The notes: generated from the letters alone by a model not told the origin. A stretch of 37,987 bases of DNA from Thermoactinomycetaceae bacterium (GCA_025449975.1 JANWIG010000007.1:1-37987), one strand, 5' to 3'; counted from the first letter of the stretch, positions 24,872 through 32,974 are shown. Numbers and translations are program-made.

Positions 24872-26488
24872 CTACTTCTCGATGATCTCCACCTGATCCA
24901 GCTTATAGCCACCTGTTGGATGGGGGTAAAATCCTCGAATGGAAGCTTTTCCGGCGATTGGAACAGTGGCATGCACCAGAGGCACCCACGGATTTTCTTT
25001 TTTAATAATCGCTTGTGCCTGCCGGTATAGTTGCTCTCTTTTCGTACGATCCACTGTACTTTGCGCTTTAATTAACAACTGATGGACCTCTTCGTTTGTA
25101 TAAAAAGCGATATTGGAAGAGTTTTGCTCACGAGCATTGGTTTTGTCTAACAATACATATAAGAAGTTATCTGGATCCCCATTGTCACCATTCCATCCAA
25201 ATAAAGCCATATCATGTTCTCCAGACTTTACTTTATCTAAATACGTCTTCCATTCAAAAGTAACAATCTCTACTTGGACTCCGATTTTTTTAAAATCCTC
25301 TTTTAAAAATTCAGCAATCTTTTTTCCATTGGGCATATACGGACGAGGATCTTGAGGAGTGTATAGTTTAAGCTTGACTCCTTTTAATCCAGCTTCTTCA
25401 ATTAATCTTTTGGCTTTACCTAGATCAAAAGAATGATCTTTTAACTCGTCGTTATATCCCAACATAAACGGTGGATAGGGATTGACGGCAGGCTCTGCTA
25501 AATTTGCATAAAAGTTGCTAATTAAGCGCTTCTTATCTACAGCGTGGTTGATCGCTAGCCGAAATTGGGGATGATCAAGTGGTTTTTTCCTCATATTGAA
25601 TGCTAAATAGGCGACATTCATCCCTTGCTGCTTAAAAAGCTGCAGTTTAGGATCCTTTTCTACTTGAATGGCATCACTGGGATTCATGCCATCCATTAGA
25701 TCAATATCTCCCGATTTTAGAGCTGTAAATCGGGCTGCATTATCCGGAATCGATTTGAAAATGATTTTATCGGTTTTAGGAAAACCTTTTTTCCAATAGT
25801 CTTCGTTTCTTTCAACGGTGATCATGTCATTTTTCTTCCATTCCCTTAGCTTATAGGGACCTGTCCCCACTGGTTTCTCACCAAACTGCACCGGATCTTT
25901 TTTAATCGCTGTCGGTGAGCCGATTCCAAAAGGGGGCATCGCTAGATTGGCCAAAAAGGGTCCCAAAGGCCGATTTAAAACAAACTTGACCGTATATTCG
26001 TCTATGGCTGTTACACTTTGAATCACATGATTGGGATCCCCTTTAAATCCAGCAAACATATCTGGATAATACGTAAAGGCGATGGCTCCCTTATGTTGGG
26101 GATGCTCTCGATCCATCCATCGCTTAAAGTTAAAGACCACCGCTTCAGCATTAAATGGCGTTCCATCGTGAAATTTTACATTTTTACGCAGATAAAAGAT
26201 CCATTCTTTTCCATCAGGACTACTCTCCCACTTTTCTGCTAAGCATGGCTGAATCTCCGTATTTTGATCCTTGTACTCTACAAGTGTGTCAAAGATCATC
26301 TGAGTCACCCGAAATGACTCACCATCTGTCACCTGACTCGGATCAAGGCTTTTGGCATCTGCTCCCCTCCCATAGATCAGCATGCTTCCTTGATCTTTCT
26401 GAATGCTTCCTGAATGGCAACTGACAATGAGAGAGAAACAGAGAAAAAGCATCACCCATGATGACCATCTCATAAGTCTTTTCTCCAT
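24872..26488 (-). CDS. Dipeptide-binding lipoprotein (DppA-like)
   Basis: This 538-residue SBP_bac_5 protein has a signal peptide ending in lipobox IVSC (Cys 24). SLDPSQVTDGESFRVTQMIFDTLVEY, then AEKWESSPDGKEWIFYLRKNVKFHDGTPF, then FGWNGDNGDPDNFLY, resemble E. coli DppA and HbpA rather than AppA. The C-terminal VPLVHATVPIA is also typical of DppA. ATG at 26488 or ATG at 26473 (M6) may be the start. The second is served by GGAGA 9 nt upstream, the first by little, so the first six codons may lie within the SD region of the second. Either start leaves a working signal peptide. An unusual structured leader precedes the gene. Confidence 0.85.
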   Translation of the reverse strand: MEKRLMRWSSWVMLFLCFSLIVSCHSGSIQKDQGSMLIYGRGADAKSLDPSQVTDGESFRVTQMIFDTLVEYKDQNTEIQPCLAEKWESSPDGKEWIFYLRKNVKFHDGTPFNAEAVVFNFKRWMDREHPQHKGAIAFTYYPDMFAGFKGDPNHVIQSVTAIDEYTVKFVLNRPLGPFLANLAMPPFGIGSPTAIKKDPVQFGEKPVGTGPYKLREWKKNDMITVERNEDYWKKGFPKTDKIIFKSIPDNAARFTALKSGDIDLMDGMNPSDAIQVEKDPKLQLFKQQGMNVAYLAFNMRKKPLDHPQFRLAINHAVDKKRLISNFYANLAEPAVNPYPPFMLGYNDELKDHSFDLGKAKRLIEEAGLKGVKLKLYTPQDPRPYMPNGKKIAEFLKEDFKKIGVQVEIVTFEWKTYLDKVKSGEHDMALFGWNGDNGDPDNFLYVLLDKTNAREQNSSNIAFYTNEEVHQLLIKAQSTVDRTKREQLYRQAQAIIKKENPWVPLVHATVPIAGKASIRGFYPHPTGGYKLDQVEIIEK

Positions 26489-26695
26489 AAAACAAGCCTG
26501 CTCTGAAAGCGGATCTTCCTTTCTACCCGTTTTGCTTAAACGTTCTTACCGGATCCATTCCATCCTTTTCATAGCAGGCCTTTCACCTCTTTTCTCCATC
26601 ATTTCTGAACAACGCCGTCATTTGCGACAAATGATGTAACTGGGTGATCATTCTTCTTTTGTTTTTCATTTTATTCCATGATTTGGTATATTATA
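26489..26695 (-). promoter_or_regulatory. Structured leader of the dipeptide operon with possible attenuator
   Basis: A promoter TTCATA (26718-26713), 17 nt, TATAAT (26695-26690) would start a leader of about 195 nt. It contains a 7-bp hairpin TCATTTG/CAAATGA (26618-26634). A long stem then pairs minus-strand GCCTGCTATGAAA (26579-26567) with TTTCAGAGCAGGC (26508-26496), with one mismatch. The stem's 3' side runs directly into TTGTTTT and then the dppA ATG. Inner helices GGATC/GATCC and CGTTT/AAACG lie inside. Confidence 0.45.
26546..26572 (-). CDS. Possible leader peptide MKRMEWIR in the dipeptide operon leader
   Basis: ATG at 26572 to TAA at 26548-26546 encodes eight residues. AAAGG stands 6 nt upstream, within AGAGGTGAAAGG. 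Its start codon lies inside the 5' arm of the long leader stem, so translation would prevent the stem from forming. No codon run in it suggests a particular amino acid sensor. It may be chance. Confidence 0.25.
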   Translation of the reverse strand: MKRMEWIR

Positions 26696-26760
26696 ATAAT
26701 TTCACCATCCATTATGAATTTCCCTCCTAAAAATTAAATGATTTCTAAATATAACAGGAT

Positions 26761-27489
26761 TTATTTGGGTGGTTGGGTTGGAATGGGAAGAGTGATATTT
26801 TGATCTTTTGTCCCATTTTGAAAATAATATTGTGGTACCTCTCCTACGACAACCGCTTGGGCAATCGGATATTCCGAATCAATGCTTACCACTTCTTCCG
26901 AAAATGGAACAAGAACCCCCATCTCCATTTGGACATGCATATGTAAAGTGATCATTACCATGTTGATCCCGCGCGACTCAGACTTGGGAACAAGAGTAAC
27001 CTTTGGTGCGCCCTTCGGCCAAATTTCTAGGGGAATAAAAGGACCTTTATTCGCAAACAATTCACTTTGGAAAATTTGTCCAATACTCACTTGGATTGGG
27101 CGATCTTTCAATTTGCTCAACTTTTTATATATGGCCGAAACAGTATGTGTATAGATCTCAGCTTGAATTTTTGAATCGATCTGGAAAAAGGAAGTAGAGC
27201 CATCCCCTCGTTTATCGATCCGAATGAGGTTGTTAAGATCATTGCCCAGCTCCTTATGTTCTTTAATTCCTTCCAATATGGCTTCCAGCGCCACTTTTCT
27301 CACCTCTGTTTTTGCAATCTGCACCATGACAGGATGTACTTTTTCTTCAACTATTCCTAAAAAAACAGTAACAATCAGCATAACAAATCCACCAATGAGT
27401 AAACTCCATAAAATCTTTGGATGAATACGAAGACGAATCGCCGGTAACCTGAGTGGTCGTCGACGTCGTATCCTTCGGCGATAGCGCAT
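26761..27489 (-). CDS. yunB: Sporulation protein YunB
   Basis: The 242-residue protein has a very basic N-terminus (RYRRRIRRRRPLRL), one membrane segment at about residues 28-48, and an extracytoplasmic domain. The EEKVHPVMVQIAKTEVRKVALEAI segment and the GQIFQSELFANKGPFIPLEIWPKG region are YunB landmarks. B. subtilis YunB is a mother-cell sporulation protein needed for proper spore formation. The ATG at 27489 has AGGAGGGG 5 nt upstream. In B. subtilis yunB follows lytH directly, but here 15 kb of transporter genes and others are inserted between them. Confidence 0.9.
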   Translation of the reverse strand: MRYRRRIRRRRPLRLPAIRLRIHPKILWSLLIGGFVMLIVTVFLGIVEEKVHPVMVQIAKTEVRKVALEAILEGIKEHKELGNDLNNLIRIDKRGDGSTSFFQIDSKIQAEIYTHTVSAIYKKLSKLKDRPIQVSIGQIFQSELFANKGPFIPLEIWPKGAPKVTLVPKSESRGINMVMITLHMHVQMEMGVLVPFSEEVVSIDSEYPIAQAVVVGEVPQYYFQNGTKDQNITLPIPTQPPK

Positions 27490-27572
27490 GCAATCCCCTC
27501 CTTTTACTTACAACCTATGTAAAGCGAACTATGAAATTGAGCAAAATATTGATACAATCGGAAGGAATTGGG

Positions 27573-29057
27573 GTGATTTCATTGACAATCGATCTATCAA
27601 AATATGTGTCAAATCTCGATAAAAACGTTTATGCGATCTACAATCTACCTGAGGAAGTGATCGCCGTTATTTTTGCTTATGTAAGTCGCAGCCCTTTAAG
27701 CTTCCGCGATAATTTAGCAAAATTACTAGCTGATGAAGAACTTGCAATGACCATGTCCGATCACTTCTCCGCCACTACTTTCTCGCATAAAGCAGCTCGT
27801 TTTCATGAAAAATGGGTAGTGGGTTATGGACATAGCAGTGTCGCAGAACATGCTGTCGCGCACATCGGTATTGAAAAAATCAGCCGTTTGGCTTCAGCTG
27901 AATTGGAATTAGCCAATACATTTAATAGCTTTACGGAATATAGTCAACGCTATCAGCGACCACAGCGAGGAGATTTCTACCTCCCTGTCGAGCTGCAACG
28001 GCAAGCCGAACTAAAAACCATTTATCTTTCGTTTCATAAAGAGGTTTACGACTGCTATGAAGAACTATTGGAGGGGCTACGTACATATCTGCGCAAACAG
28101 ATCCCTAAAAAATCACATGAAACGGATCGACAGTTTGCGATCCGTATTGAAAAAATCGCTTTTGAAGATGCACGCTATGTACTGCCACTTTCTGTTTTAA
28201 CCAACTTGGGGATGACAGGAAACGGACGGGCTCTCCGGGATACCTTGGTACGACTATTATCCAGTCCTTATTTGGAATGTCATCAACTAGCTAAACAAAT
28301 CGAAACCGAAGCTTCCAAGGTAATCCCTACGCTCTTAAAATATGTTCGACCAAGTGAATATCTGCTAATCACCAATCGGATGCTAACCGAGCGATTTAAG
28401 CAGCTAACGCCGAAGGAAGCTCACCCGAGTGAAGGACCAAGGGCCCAGTTTGTGGCACTTCCCGATTATAAGGAAACTCTTCAGCAGCTAGCTACTGCTC
28501 TCCTACTCCGTCAGCTTCCAATCTCTTTTACCGAAGCAGAACAGCTCGTCCGCTCATACACACTGCCTGAACTGGAACAAATAGCGACAGACGCATTATC
28601 AGAGCTACGCTTTTTTGATAATCCGATCGATGAGCTAGCCCATCTTACCTATCAAATGGTGATTACTGTTTCGGAAGCAAATTGGCATCAGCTTCTGCGT
28701 CATAATCGCAAAACCCATTTCACCTATACACGACCAACGATCCGCTTTGGCTATACCATTCCCCCGCGAATCCGTGAAGCGGGCTTAACAGAGTCATTTG
28801 AGCGGATCATCGAGGAGTCAGAGGAAGTTTATCGAAAAATCGCTGCCTTCCAACCAAACTTAGCTGCCTACTGTGTAACCAACGCGCATCATCGACAAAT
28901 TTTTGCCACCGCTTCGCTATGGGAGTTGTATCATTTGATCAACTTACGTACCTCCTCCGAAGCACAATGGGATATTCGCCAAACTTTTACACAACTTCAT
29001 CAGTCACTGGAGGAGCATCATCCTGTATTCGCTCGCTATGCTGCACGTCGGTTTTAA
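27573..29057 (+). CDS. Two-domain ThyX-like (FAD-dependent thymidylate synthase family) protein
   Basis: A 494-residue protein of two ThyX-like halves. The N-half has GHSSVAEHA (86-94) and SFTEYSQRY (119-127), which matches the SxNExSxRY part of the ThyX signature, but ANT stands where RHR should be. The C-half has RHN (376-378), then THFTYTRPT, where ExSxRY is lost, and ends with N437, R441 and LRTSSEAQWDIR (458-469), the family's nucleotide-binding end. The two halves are therefore complementary, suggesting one composite site. ThyX normally makes dTMP from dUMP with FAD as a homotetramer of about 220-250 residues. Whether this protein is an active synthase is open. GTG at 27573 has GGAAGGA 6 nt upstream; TTG 27582 and ATG 27531 are alternatives. 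Confidence 0.75.
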   Translation: MISLTIDLSKYVSNLDKNVYAIYNLPEEVIAVIFAYVSRSPLSFRDNLAKLLADEELAMTMSDHFSATTFSHKAARFHEKWVVGYGHSSVAEHAVAHIGIEKISRLASAELELANTFNSFTEYSQRYQRPQRGDFYLPVELQRQAELKTIYLSFHKEVYDCYEELLEGLRTYLRKQIPKKSHETDRQFAIRIEKIAFEDARYVLPLSVLTNLGMTGNGRALRDTLVRLLSSPYLECHQLAKQIETEASKVIPTLLKYVRPSEYLLITNRMLTERFKQLTPKEAHPSEGPRAQFVALPDYKETLQQLATALLLRQLPISFTEAEQLVRSYTLPELEQIATDALSELRFFDNPIDELAHLTYQMVITVSEANWHQLLRHNRKTHFTYTRPTIRFGYTIPPRIREAGLTESFERIIEESEEVYRKIAAFQPNLAAYCVTNAHHRQIFATASLWELYHLINLRTSSEAQWDIRQTFTQLHQSLEEHHPVFARYAARRF

Positions 29058-29059
29058 AA

Positions 29060-29082
29060 AAGGCAAGGCACCTAATGCCTTG
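29060..29082. terminator. Hairpin after the ThyX-like gene
   Basis: GGCAAGGCA pairs with TGCCTTGCC around a short loop right after the stop codon. The best T tract lies on the minus strand (A run before the stem on the plus strand); the plus side has only TAAAAAATAATTTT. Confidence 0.55.
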
Positions 29083-29210
29083 CCTAAAAAATAATTTTAG
29101 AGTATTCAAAAATATATGATTAAATAGTATAATATTAATAGGTTCGTTTGTTTATACAAATCTTATTTTGCTTAATATAATATAAATACTAGATAGAAAG
29201 GAGGAATCCG
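29083..29210 (+). promoter_or_regulatory. Promoter region of the interrupted frame and amidase
   Basis: TTCAAA (29105-29110), 17 nt, TATAAT (29128-29133) is a good housekeeping-type promoter. A second TATAAT lies at 29176-29181. A strong Shine-Dalgarno GAAAGGAGG is centred near 29201, before a TTG at 29211. No CATANNNTA sigma-K element is seen, although CwlC-type genes often use one. Confidence 0.45.
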
Positions 29211-29375
29211 TTGACGAAAAACGAGCTATCTTATTTCTAAAAACCATCTCATCGATTACAAACGCTACAAGAACAACCATCAGAAGATACCTTCTACACC
29301 TGTCGGGATCAGACACAACCTAAAACCTCTTCCAAAGGTTTTATCGTTTTTCGCAACGGTATCTCACATGACTAA
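29211..29375 (+). pseudogene. Small reading frame with one in-frame stop, coupled to the amidase gene
   Basis: TTG at 29211, 7-8 nt after AAAGGAGG, opens a frame MTKNELSYF. It is stopped by TAA at 29238-29240, then continues open for 44 codons (KPSHRLQTLQEQP...) to TAA at 29373-29375, which overlaps the amidase ATG. Apart from one stop it is a complete 54-codon gene with a strong ribosome-binding site. The amidase has none of its own. A nonsense-mutated small gene, a short 9-residue leader peptide, or a sequencing error are the options. The product is not recognised. Confidence 0.45.
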
Positions 29376-30153
29376 ATTAGTGATCGATCCAGGACATGGT
29401 GGAAGTGATCCTGGTGCGACCAATGGTAGCTTTATGGAAAAAAATTTTAATTTAGACATTGCTCTGCACGTGAGAGACTACCTTCAACAACGGTACATCG
29501 TGGATATTTTGATGACCCGTTCCACTGATATCTACCTCAGTCTTGCCGCCCGCACGAACTTCGCCAACCAGCAAAACGCCGATTACTTTATCTCCATCCA
29601 CATCAACGCTGGAGGAGGAACGGGATGGGAAAGCTTTATTTGGAATGGTCCAGTGAACCAACAAACGATCCAAGCTCAAAATAAGATTCACCAAACGGTG
29701 ATCAACACCATCAAGTCAAAGTATAACGTCGTAGATCGAGGTAAAAAACGGGCCAATTTCCATGTGCTACGAGAAACCAGAATGCCCGCGATCCTTCTAG
29801 AAAATCTCTTTATTGATCGTTCCAGTGACTTGAATTTACTGCGAAACCCGCAATTTATTGACGACTTATCTAATTCGATTGGGGAAGGATTGGCACAAGC
29901 TTTGTCTTTGCCGCCCAAGTTAAAACAATACAAAGTGATTGCCGGCTCTTTTCAGAATAGGGCGAATGCTGAAAACCGACAACAATTGTTAAAAAGTAAA
30001 AACTTTGATTCCATCATCGAAGAAAAAGTGATCAATGGAGTTACTTGGTATCGCGTACAAGCAGGTGCCTTTTCAACCCAAGCGGAGGCTGAACAGCGGA
30101 AAACAGAACTGATAAACGCGGGGATCAGCGACGCATTTGTAATCAACGAATAG
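29368..30153 (+). CDS. N-acetylmuramoyl-L-alanine amidase with SPOR domain (CwlC-like)
   Basis: The 261-residue protein has an Amidase_3 domain (residues 1-175) and a C-terminal SPOR domain (about 188-260). Zinc-site residues are H10 in DPGHGG, E24 in MEKNFN and H78 in SIHINAG; the catalytic Glu lies in LLENLFI. The SPOR part (YKVIAGSFQNRANAENR...WYRVQAGAF) binds denuded glycan strands. The architecture, length and lack of a signal peptide match B. subtilis CwlC, the late-sporulation amidase that lyses the mother cell. The ATG at 29368 has no Shine-Dalgarno, so translation is probably coupled to the interrupted frame upstream. It is convergent with the bpsB gene. Confidence 0.85.
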   Translation: MTKLVIDPGHGGSDPGATNGSFMEKNFNLDIALHVRDYLQQRYIVDILMTRSTDIYLSLAARTNFANQQNADYFISIHINAGGGTGWESFIWNGPVNQQTIQAQNKIHQTVINTIKSKYNVVDRGKKRANFHVLRETRMPAILLENLFIDRSSDLNLLRNPQFIDDLSNSIGEGLAQALSLPPKLKQYKVIAGSFQNRANAENRQQLLKSKNFDSIIEEKVINGVTWYRVQAGAFSTQAEAEQRKTELINAGISDAFVINE

Positions 30154-30177
30154 AGAAAACAAAGACCATCATGGATT

Positions 30178-30744
30178 TCATGCTTCCTTTCTCGGTAAAA
30201 AGCGAGCTTTTCCACCCATCAATTGTTGGTATGAGGTGACCTCTGCAAGAGCTCGCTCTTCTGTCGGAATCCTCAAGAGAAGGAGAACACCCATATTTAG
30301 TAAGCTAACCACAATCGCTGTGATCCAAGCACCATAAATCAGTGGAAAGGTTAGTAATTCAATAAAGACGACCACATAATTTGGATGACGTAAATATCGA
30401 TAAGGCCCTTCTACTTGCGGTGGATGACCAGGTATAATGATAATCCTTGTATTCCAATAACGTCCTAAAGAACGAATACACCATAGCCGCAATCCCTGTG
30501 CTAGTAAAAATAGCGCAAAAGGCCACCGCCACCAAGCCGGAACCGTCGCTCCAAACAGGGAGACTTCTAGTAAAATTCCTCCAAAAAACAAAATATGGAC
30601 CAAGACCACAAAGGGATAATGCTCTTTACCTACTTCATATCCCCCCTGTGCTTCCGCCCATCTCCGATTCTTCTTAGCGATTCGCAATTCAAACAAACGT
30701 TGGATCACCACGATCAACCATAATCCCCATCCAAATTCCGTCAC
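30178..30744 (-). CDS. bpsB: Isoprenylcysteine methyltransferase-like protein (BpsB/YpbQ)
   Basis: The 188-residue integral membrane protein has five hydrophobic segments and the ICMT-type motif GPYRYLRHPNYVVVFIE followed by a C-terminal RIPTEERAL, which form the SAM site. In B. subtilis, BpsB (YpbQ) O-methylates the alkylpyrones made by BpsA, and the two genes are adjacent. Here bpsA lies just upstream, 6 nt away, on the same strand. The start is GTG at 30744, with AGGAGTG 7-8 nt upstream inside the end of bpsA. The products are probably membrane-associated alkylpyrone methyl ethers. Confidence 0.85.
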   Translation of the reverse strand: MTEFGWGLWLIVVIQRLFELRIAKKNRRWAEAQGGYEVGKEHYPFVVLVHILFFGGILLEVSLFGATVPAWWRWPFALFLLAQGLRLWCIRSLGRYWNTRIIIIPGHPPQVEGPYRYLRHPNYVVVFIELLTFPLIYGAWITAIVVSLLNMGVLLLLRIPTEERALAEVTSYQQLMGGKARFLPRKEA

Positions 30745-30750
30745 TTCTAT

Positions 30751-31812
30751 TCACTCCTGATCCCAATATAGTAGTGCCAGCTCAGAACTAAATCCAGGAC
30801 CTAACGCCGTCATTAAACCATAGCTGCCTTTGCGATGAGGCTTTTCTAACTCTTTTTTTAATACAAACAGCACCGTTGCTGAAGACATATTGCCATAATC
30901 ACGAAGCACCTCATAAGCATGATGAAACTTTTCCTCGGGAACTTCGAGCGCCTTCTGATACGCTTCCAACACTTTTCTCCCCCCTGGATGGGAGATAAAA
31001 TAATCGATTTGCCCTAGTTGGAGATTCTTTTTTTGTAAAAAACGATCGACTACAGGACGAACTTCCCGCTTAACGATCGTCGGAATATCCTTTGAAAAAA
31101 TGACTTTTAATCCATCGTCTTCCACTCCCCATCCCATTACATCCGTTGAGCGGGGCCAGATCATACTTTCTGTCGCGAGAATGCTGGGGTGATTCTTTTT
31201 TTTGTCTTTCTCTCCTGTAATCAACACCGCAGCAGCTCCATCCGAAAACAGCGAAGTAGCCACAAAATTGCTTTTGGAGTGATCCGATTGTCGAAAAGTT
31301 AAACCGCACAACTCCAAAGCCACCAATAAAACGGTTTGTTCTGGAAACGCTTTTACATATTCAAAAGCCCGCGCTAGTCCAGCAACTCCACCCGCACACC
31401 CCAATCCCCAAATCGGGGTTCGTTTAATATGGGGAGACATTTGTAATCGATTAATTAAATATGCATCCAAGCTGGGAGTGGCCAGTCCTGTTGTGGAAAC
31501 AAAAATCAAATGGTCCACTTGCTGCGGAGAGATCTCCGTTTGGGTTAGACAGCGGCGCACCGCTTCTTCACCAATCTGACAACCTATTTCCAAATATGCT
31601 TGATTTCGTTCGCGAAAGCTCCGCTTTTCAATCAACCAATCGGTAGGTTTACTAAAATGGCGGCATTTGATTGCCGTTGAGTCAAAAATAGTTAATAATC
31701 GATCCAGTTGTGGAATAGATCCAGCAAATATTTTTCTACTAAAATCACGCACTTCATCTTGCTCGTAGGCATATGGAGGTACAGCTGTTCCAATTGCAAC
31801 AATTCGAGCCAT
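30751..31812 (-). CDS. bpsA: Type III polyketide synthase (BpsA, alkylpyrone synthase)
   Basis: The 353-residue protein has a chalcone-synthase fold. The catalytic triad is C139 in GLGCAGG, H275 in FISHPGG and N308 in DYGNMSSATV. GLATPSLDAYLI and MTALGPGF are family landmarks. B. subtilis BpsA makes alkylpyrones from fatty acyl-CoA and malonyl-CoA. The ATG at 31812 has GGAGG 7 nt upstream. It is the first gene of a two-gene operon with bpsB, with a promoter TTGAAA-17-TAGAAA upstream. It is divergent from the SPOR lipoprotein gene. Confidence 0.9.
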   Translation of the reverse strand: MARIVAIGTAVPPYAYEQDEVRDFSRKIFAGSIPQLDRLLTIFDSTAIKCRHFSKPTDWLIEKRSFRERNQAYLEIGCQIGEEAVRRCLTQTEISPQQVDHLIFVSTTGLATPSLDAYLINRLQMSPHIKRTPIWGLGCAGGVAGLARAFEYVKAFPEQTVLLVALELCGLTFRQSDHSKSNFVATSLFSDGAAAVLITGEKDKKKNHPSILATESMIWPRSTDVMGWGVEDDGLKVIFSKDIPTIVKREVRPVVDRFLQKKNLQLGQIDYFISHPGGRKVLEAYQKALEVPEEKFHHAYEVLRDYGNMSSATVLFVLKKELEKPHRKGSYGLMTALGPGFSSELALLYWDQE

Positions 31813-31859
31813 CTTTTTTCCTCCGCACTCTTTTTTCCTATCTTTCCCAGTCCATAAGC

Positions 31860-31888
31860 TTTCTATCCACGGATCAATCGCTTTTCAA
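31860..31888 (-). promoter_or_regulatory. Promoter of bpsA-bpsB
   Basis: On the minus strand TTGAAA (31888-31883), 17 nt, TAGAAA (31865-31860) upstream of the bpsA ATG. The -10 has 4 of 6 consensus bases. The spacing to the ATG is about 45 nt. Confidence 0.45.
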
Positions 31889-32002
31889 GTTTCTTAATAA
31901 ATTGGACAAATCAGGTTCCCTAATATTCGTATAAAATAGATAATGGATGGACCCTTTTTCCCCGCTCAATCATTGCTACTAAATCGGATAGGATGAGATC
32001 TT

Positions 32003-32803
32003 ATGAAACGATGGCTCCTTTTTCTCTTTTCCTTTATTTTCTTGATCTCTGGATGCACCACCATCAACATAGAAAATAGTTCTCCAAATGTAAAAAAAGA
32101 AGTCATACAATTAGAAAAGAAACCCAAAGAAGAAACAAAAGCCGAAGTAGAAACAAAGCCGAAAAAGAACACGGAAACCCCAACTCCTTCTACTCCATCT
32201 ACCATACCAAAAACGGACAGCAACACAGACAGCCAAAGGATCCAGCAAATACCCTCTTATCCTTCCATAATGAAATACAATGTCTTTTCTGGATCTTATA
32301 CCCATCCAACGGGTGCTTTTTCCAAGGTAAACACACTAAAAAACCACCAGATTCCAAGCACAGTGGTGGAAGCTTATGTACACGGGCGAAAATGGTACCG
32401 CGTCTATGTGGGTAGTTTTGATGATAAAGCAAGTGCTCAACAATATCTCAATACACTAACTCAAAAGGGATTTACGGACTCCTTTATGATCTATGAATCA
32501 CCACCTACAACACAAGTCCCTCCTCCTTCGCCCACCCCACCTGTGAATCAAGAAGAACCCGTTCAAACAGGAAAATTATACTATGTCTATTCAGGCTCCT
32601 TTGAAACCTACACAAATGCGCAAGCTAGGGTGGAGCTACTTAAGACAAAGCAGATAAATAGTATGATTACAGAAGCCTATGTACACGGACGAAAATGGTA
32701 TCGTGTTTATGTAGGGAGCTTTCATGATAAAACGTCAGCACAGCAATACCTCGATTATTTCAAAAATCTCGGCTTTACTGACACCTTTATGATCCATGAG
32801 TAA
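32003..32803 (+). CDS. Lipoprotein with two SPOR domains
   Basis: The 266-residue protein starts with a signal peptide and lipobox ISGC (Cys 18). A Lys/Glu/Thr/Pro-rich linker (about residues 25-80) would cross the outer wall layer. Two SPOR domains follow, at about 88-162 and 188-266, joined by a Pro-rich linker. Both contain EAYVHGRKWYRVYVGSF, an intragenic duplication with silent differences between copies at DNA level. SPOR domains bind glycan strands stripped of peptides. The ATG at 32003 is preceded by AGGATGAG. It lies across from bpsA, about 1.8 kb from the CwlC-like SPOR amidase. It has no catalytic domain, so it may recruit or guide other cell-wall enzymes. Confidence 0.82.
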   Translation: MKRWLLFLFSFIFLISGCTTINIENSSPNVKKEVIQLEKKPKEETKAEVETKPKKNTETPTPSTPSTIPKTDSNTDSQRIQQIPSYPSIMKYNVFSGSYTHPTGAFSKVNTLKNHQIPSTVVEAYVHGRKWYRVYVGSFDDKASAQQYLNTLTQKGFTDSFMIYESPPTTQVPPPSPTPPVNQEEPVQTGKLYYVYSGSFETYTNAQARVELLKTKQINSMITEAYVHGRKWYRVYVGSFHDKTSAQQYLDYFKNLGFTDTFMIHE

Positions 32804-32880
32804 TACGCCCTCGACTTAAGAGGACCAGATGGATCAGTCCGCTTTCTACCGACTGGAAATTTATCAAGATTAGACCAAAA

Positions 32881-32925
32881 AGTGTCGGACAAGGAAAAGA
32901 TAAGAACCTTCTCTTGTCCGACACT
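32881..32925 (-). terminator. Terminator of the Bce-type permease gene
   Basis: AGTGTCGGACAAG (32881-32893) and CTTGTCCGACACT (32913-32925) form a perfect 13-bp stem with a 19-nt loop. On the minus strand TTTTTGG follows. It also separates the convergent SPOR gene. Confidence 0.8.
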
Positions 32926-32974
32926 CGTGATCCTCCTACGATTGAAACCTTGGATTTCCTCATTGTCCGTTCTA

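Noticed and set aside
26671-26712. Short minus-strand frame MDGEIIIIYQIME with strong AGGAGGG
   Set aside because: It overlaps the dppA promoter, so a transcript from that promoter would not carry its ribosome-binding site; at 13 codons it could be chance. It would matter only if yunB transcripts read through.
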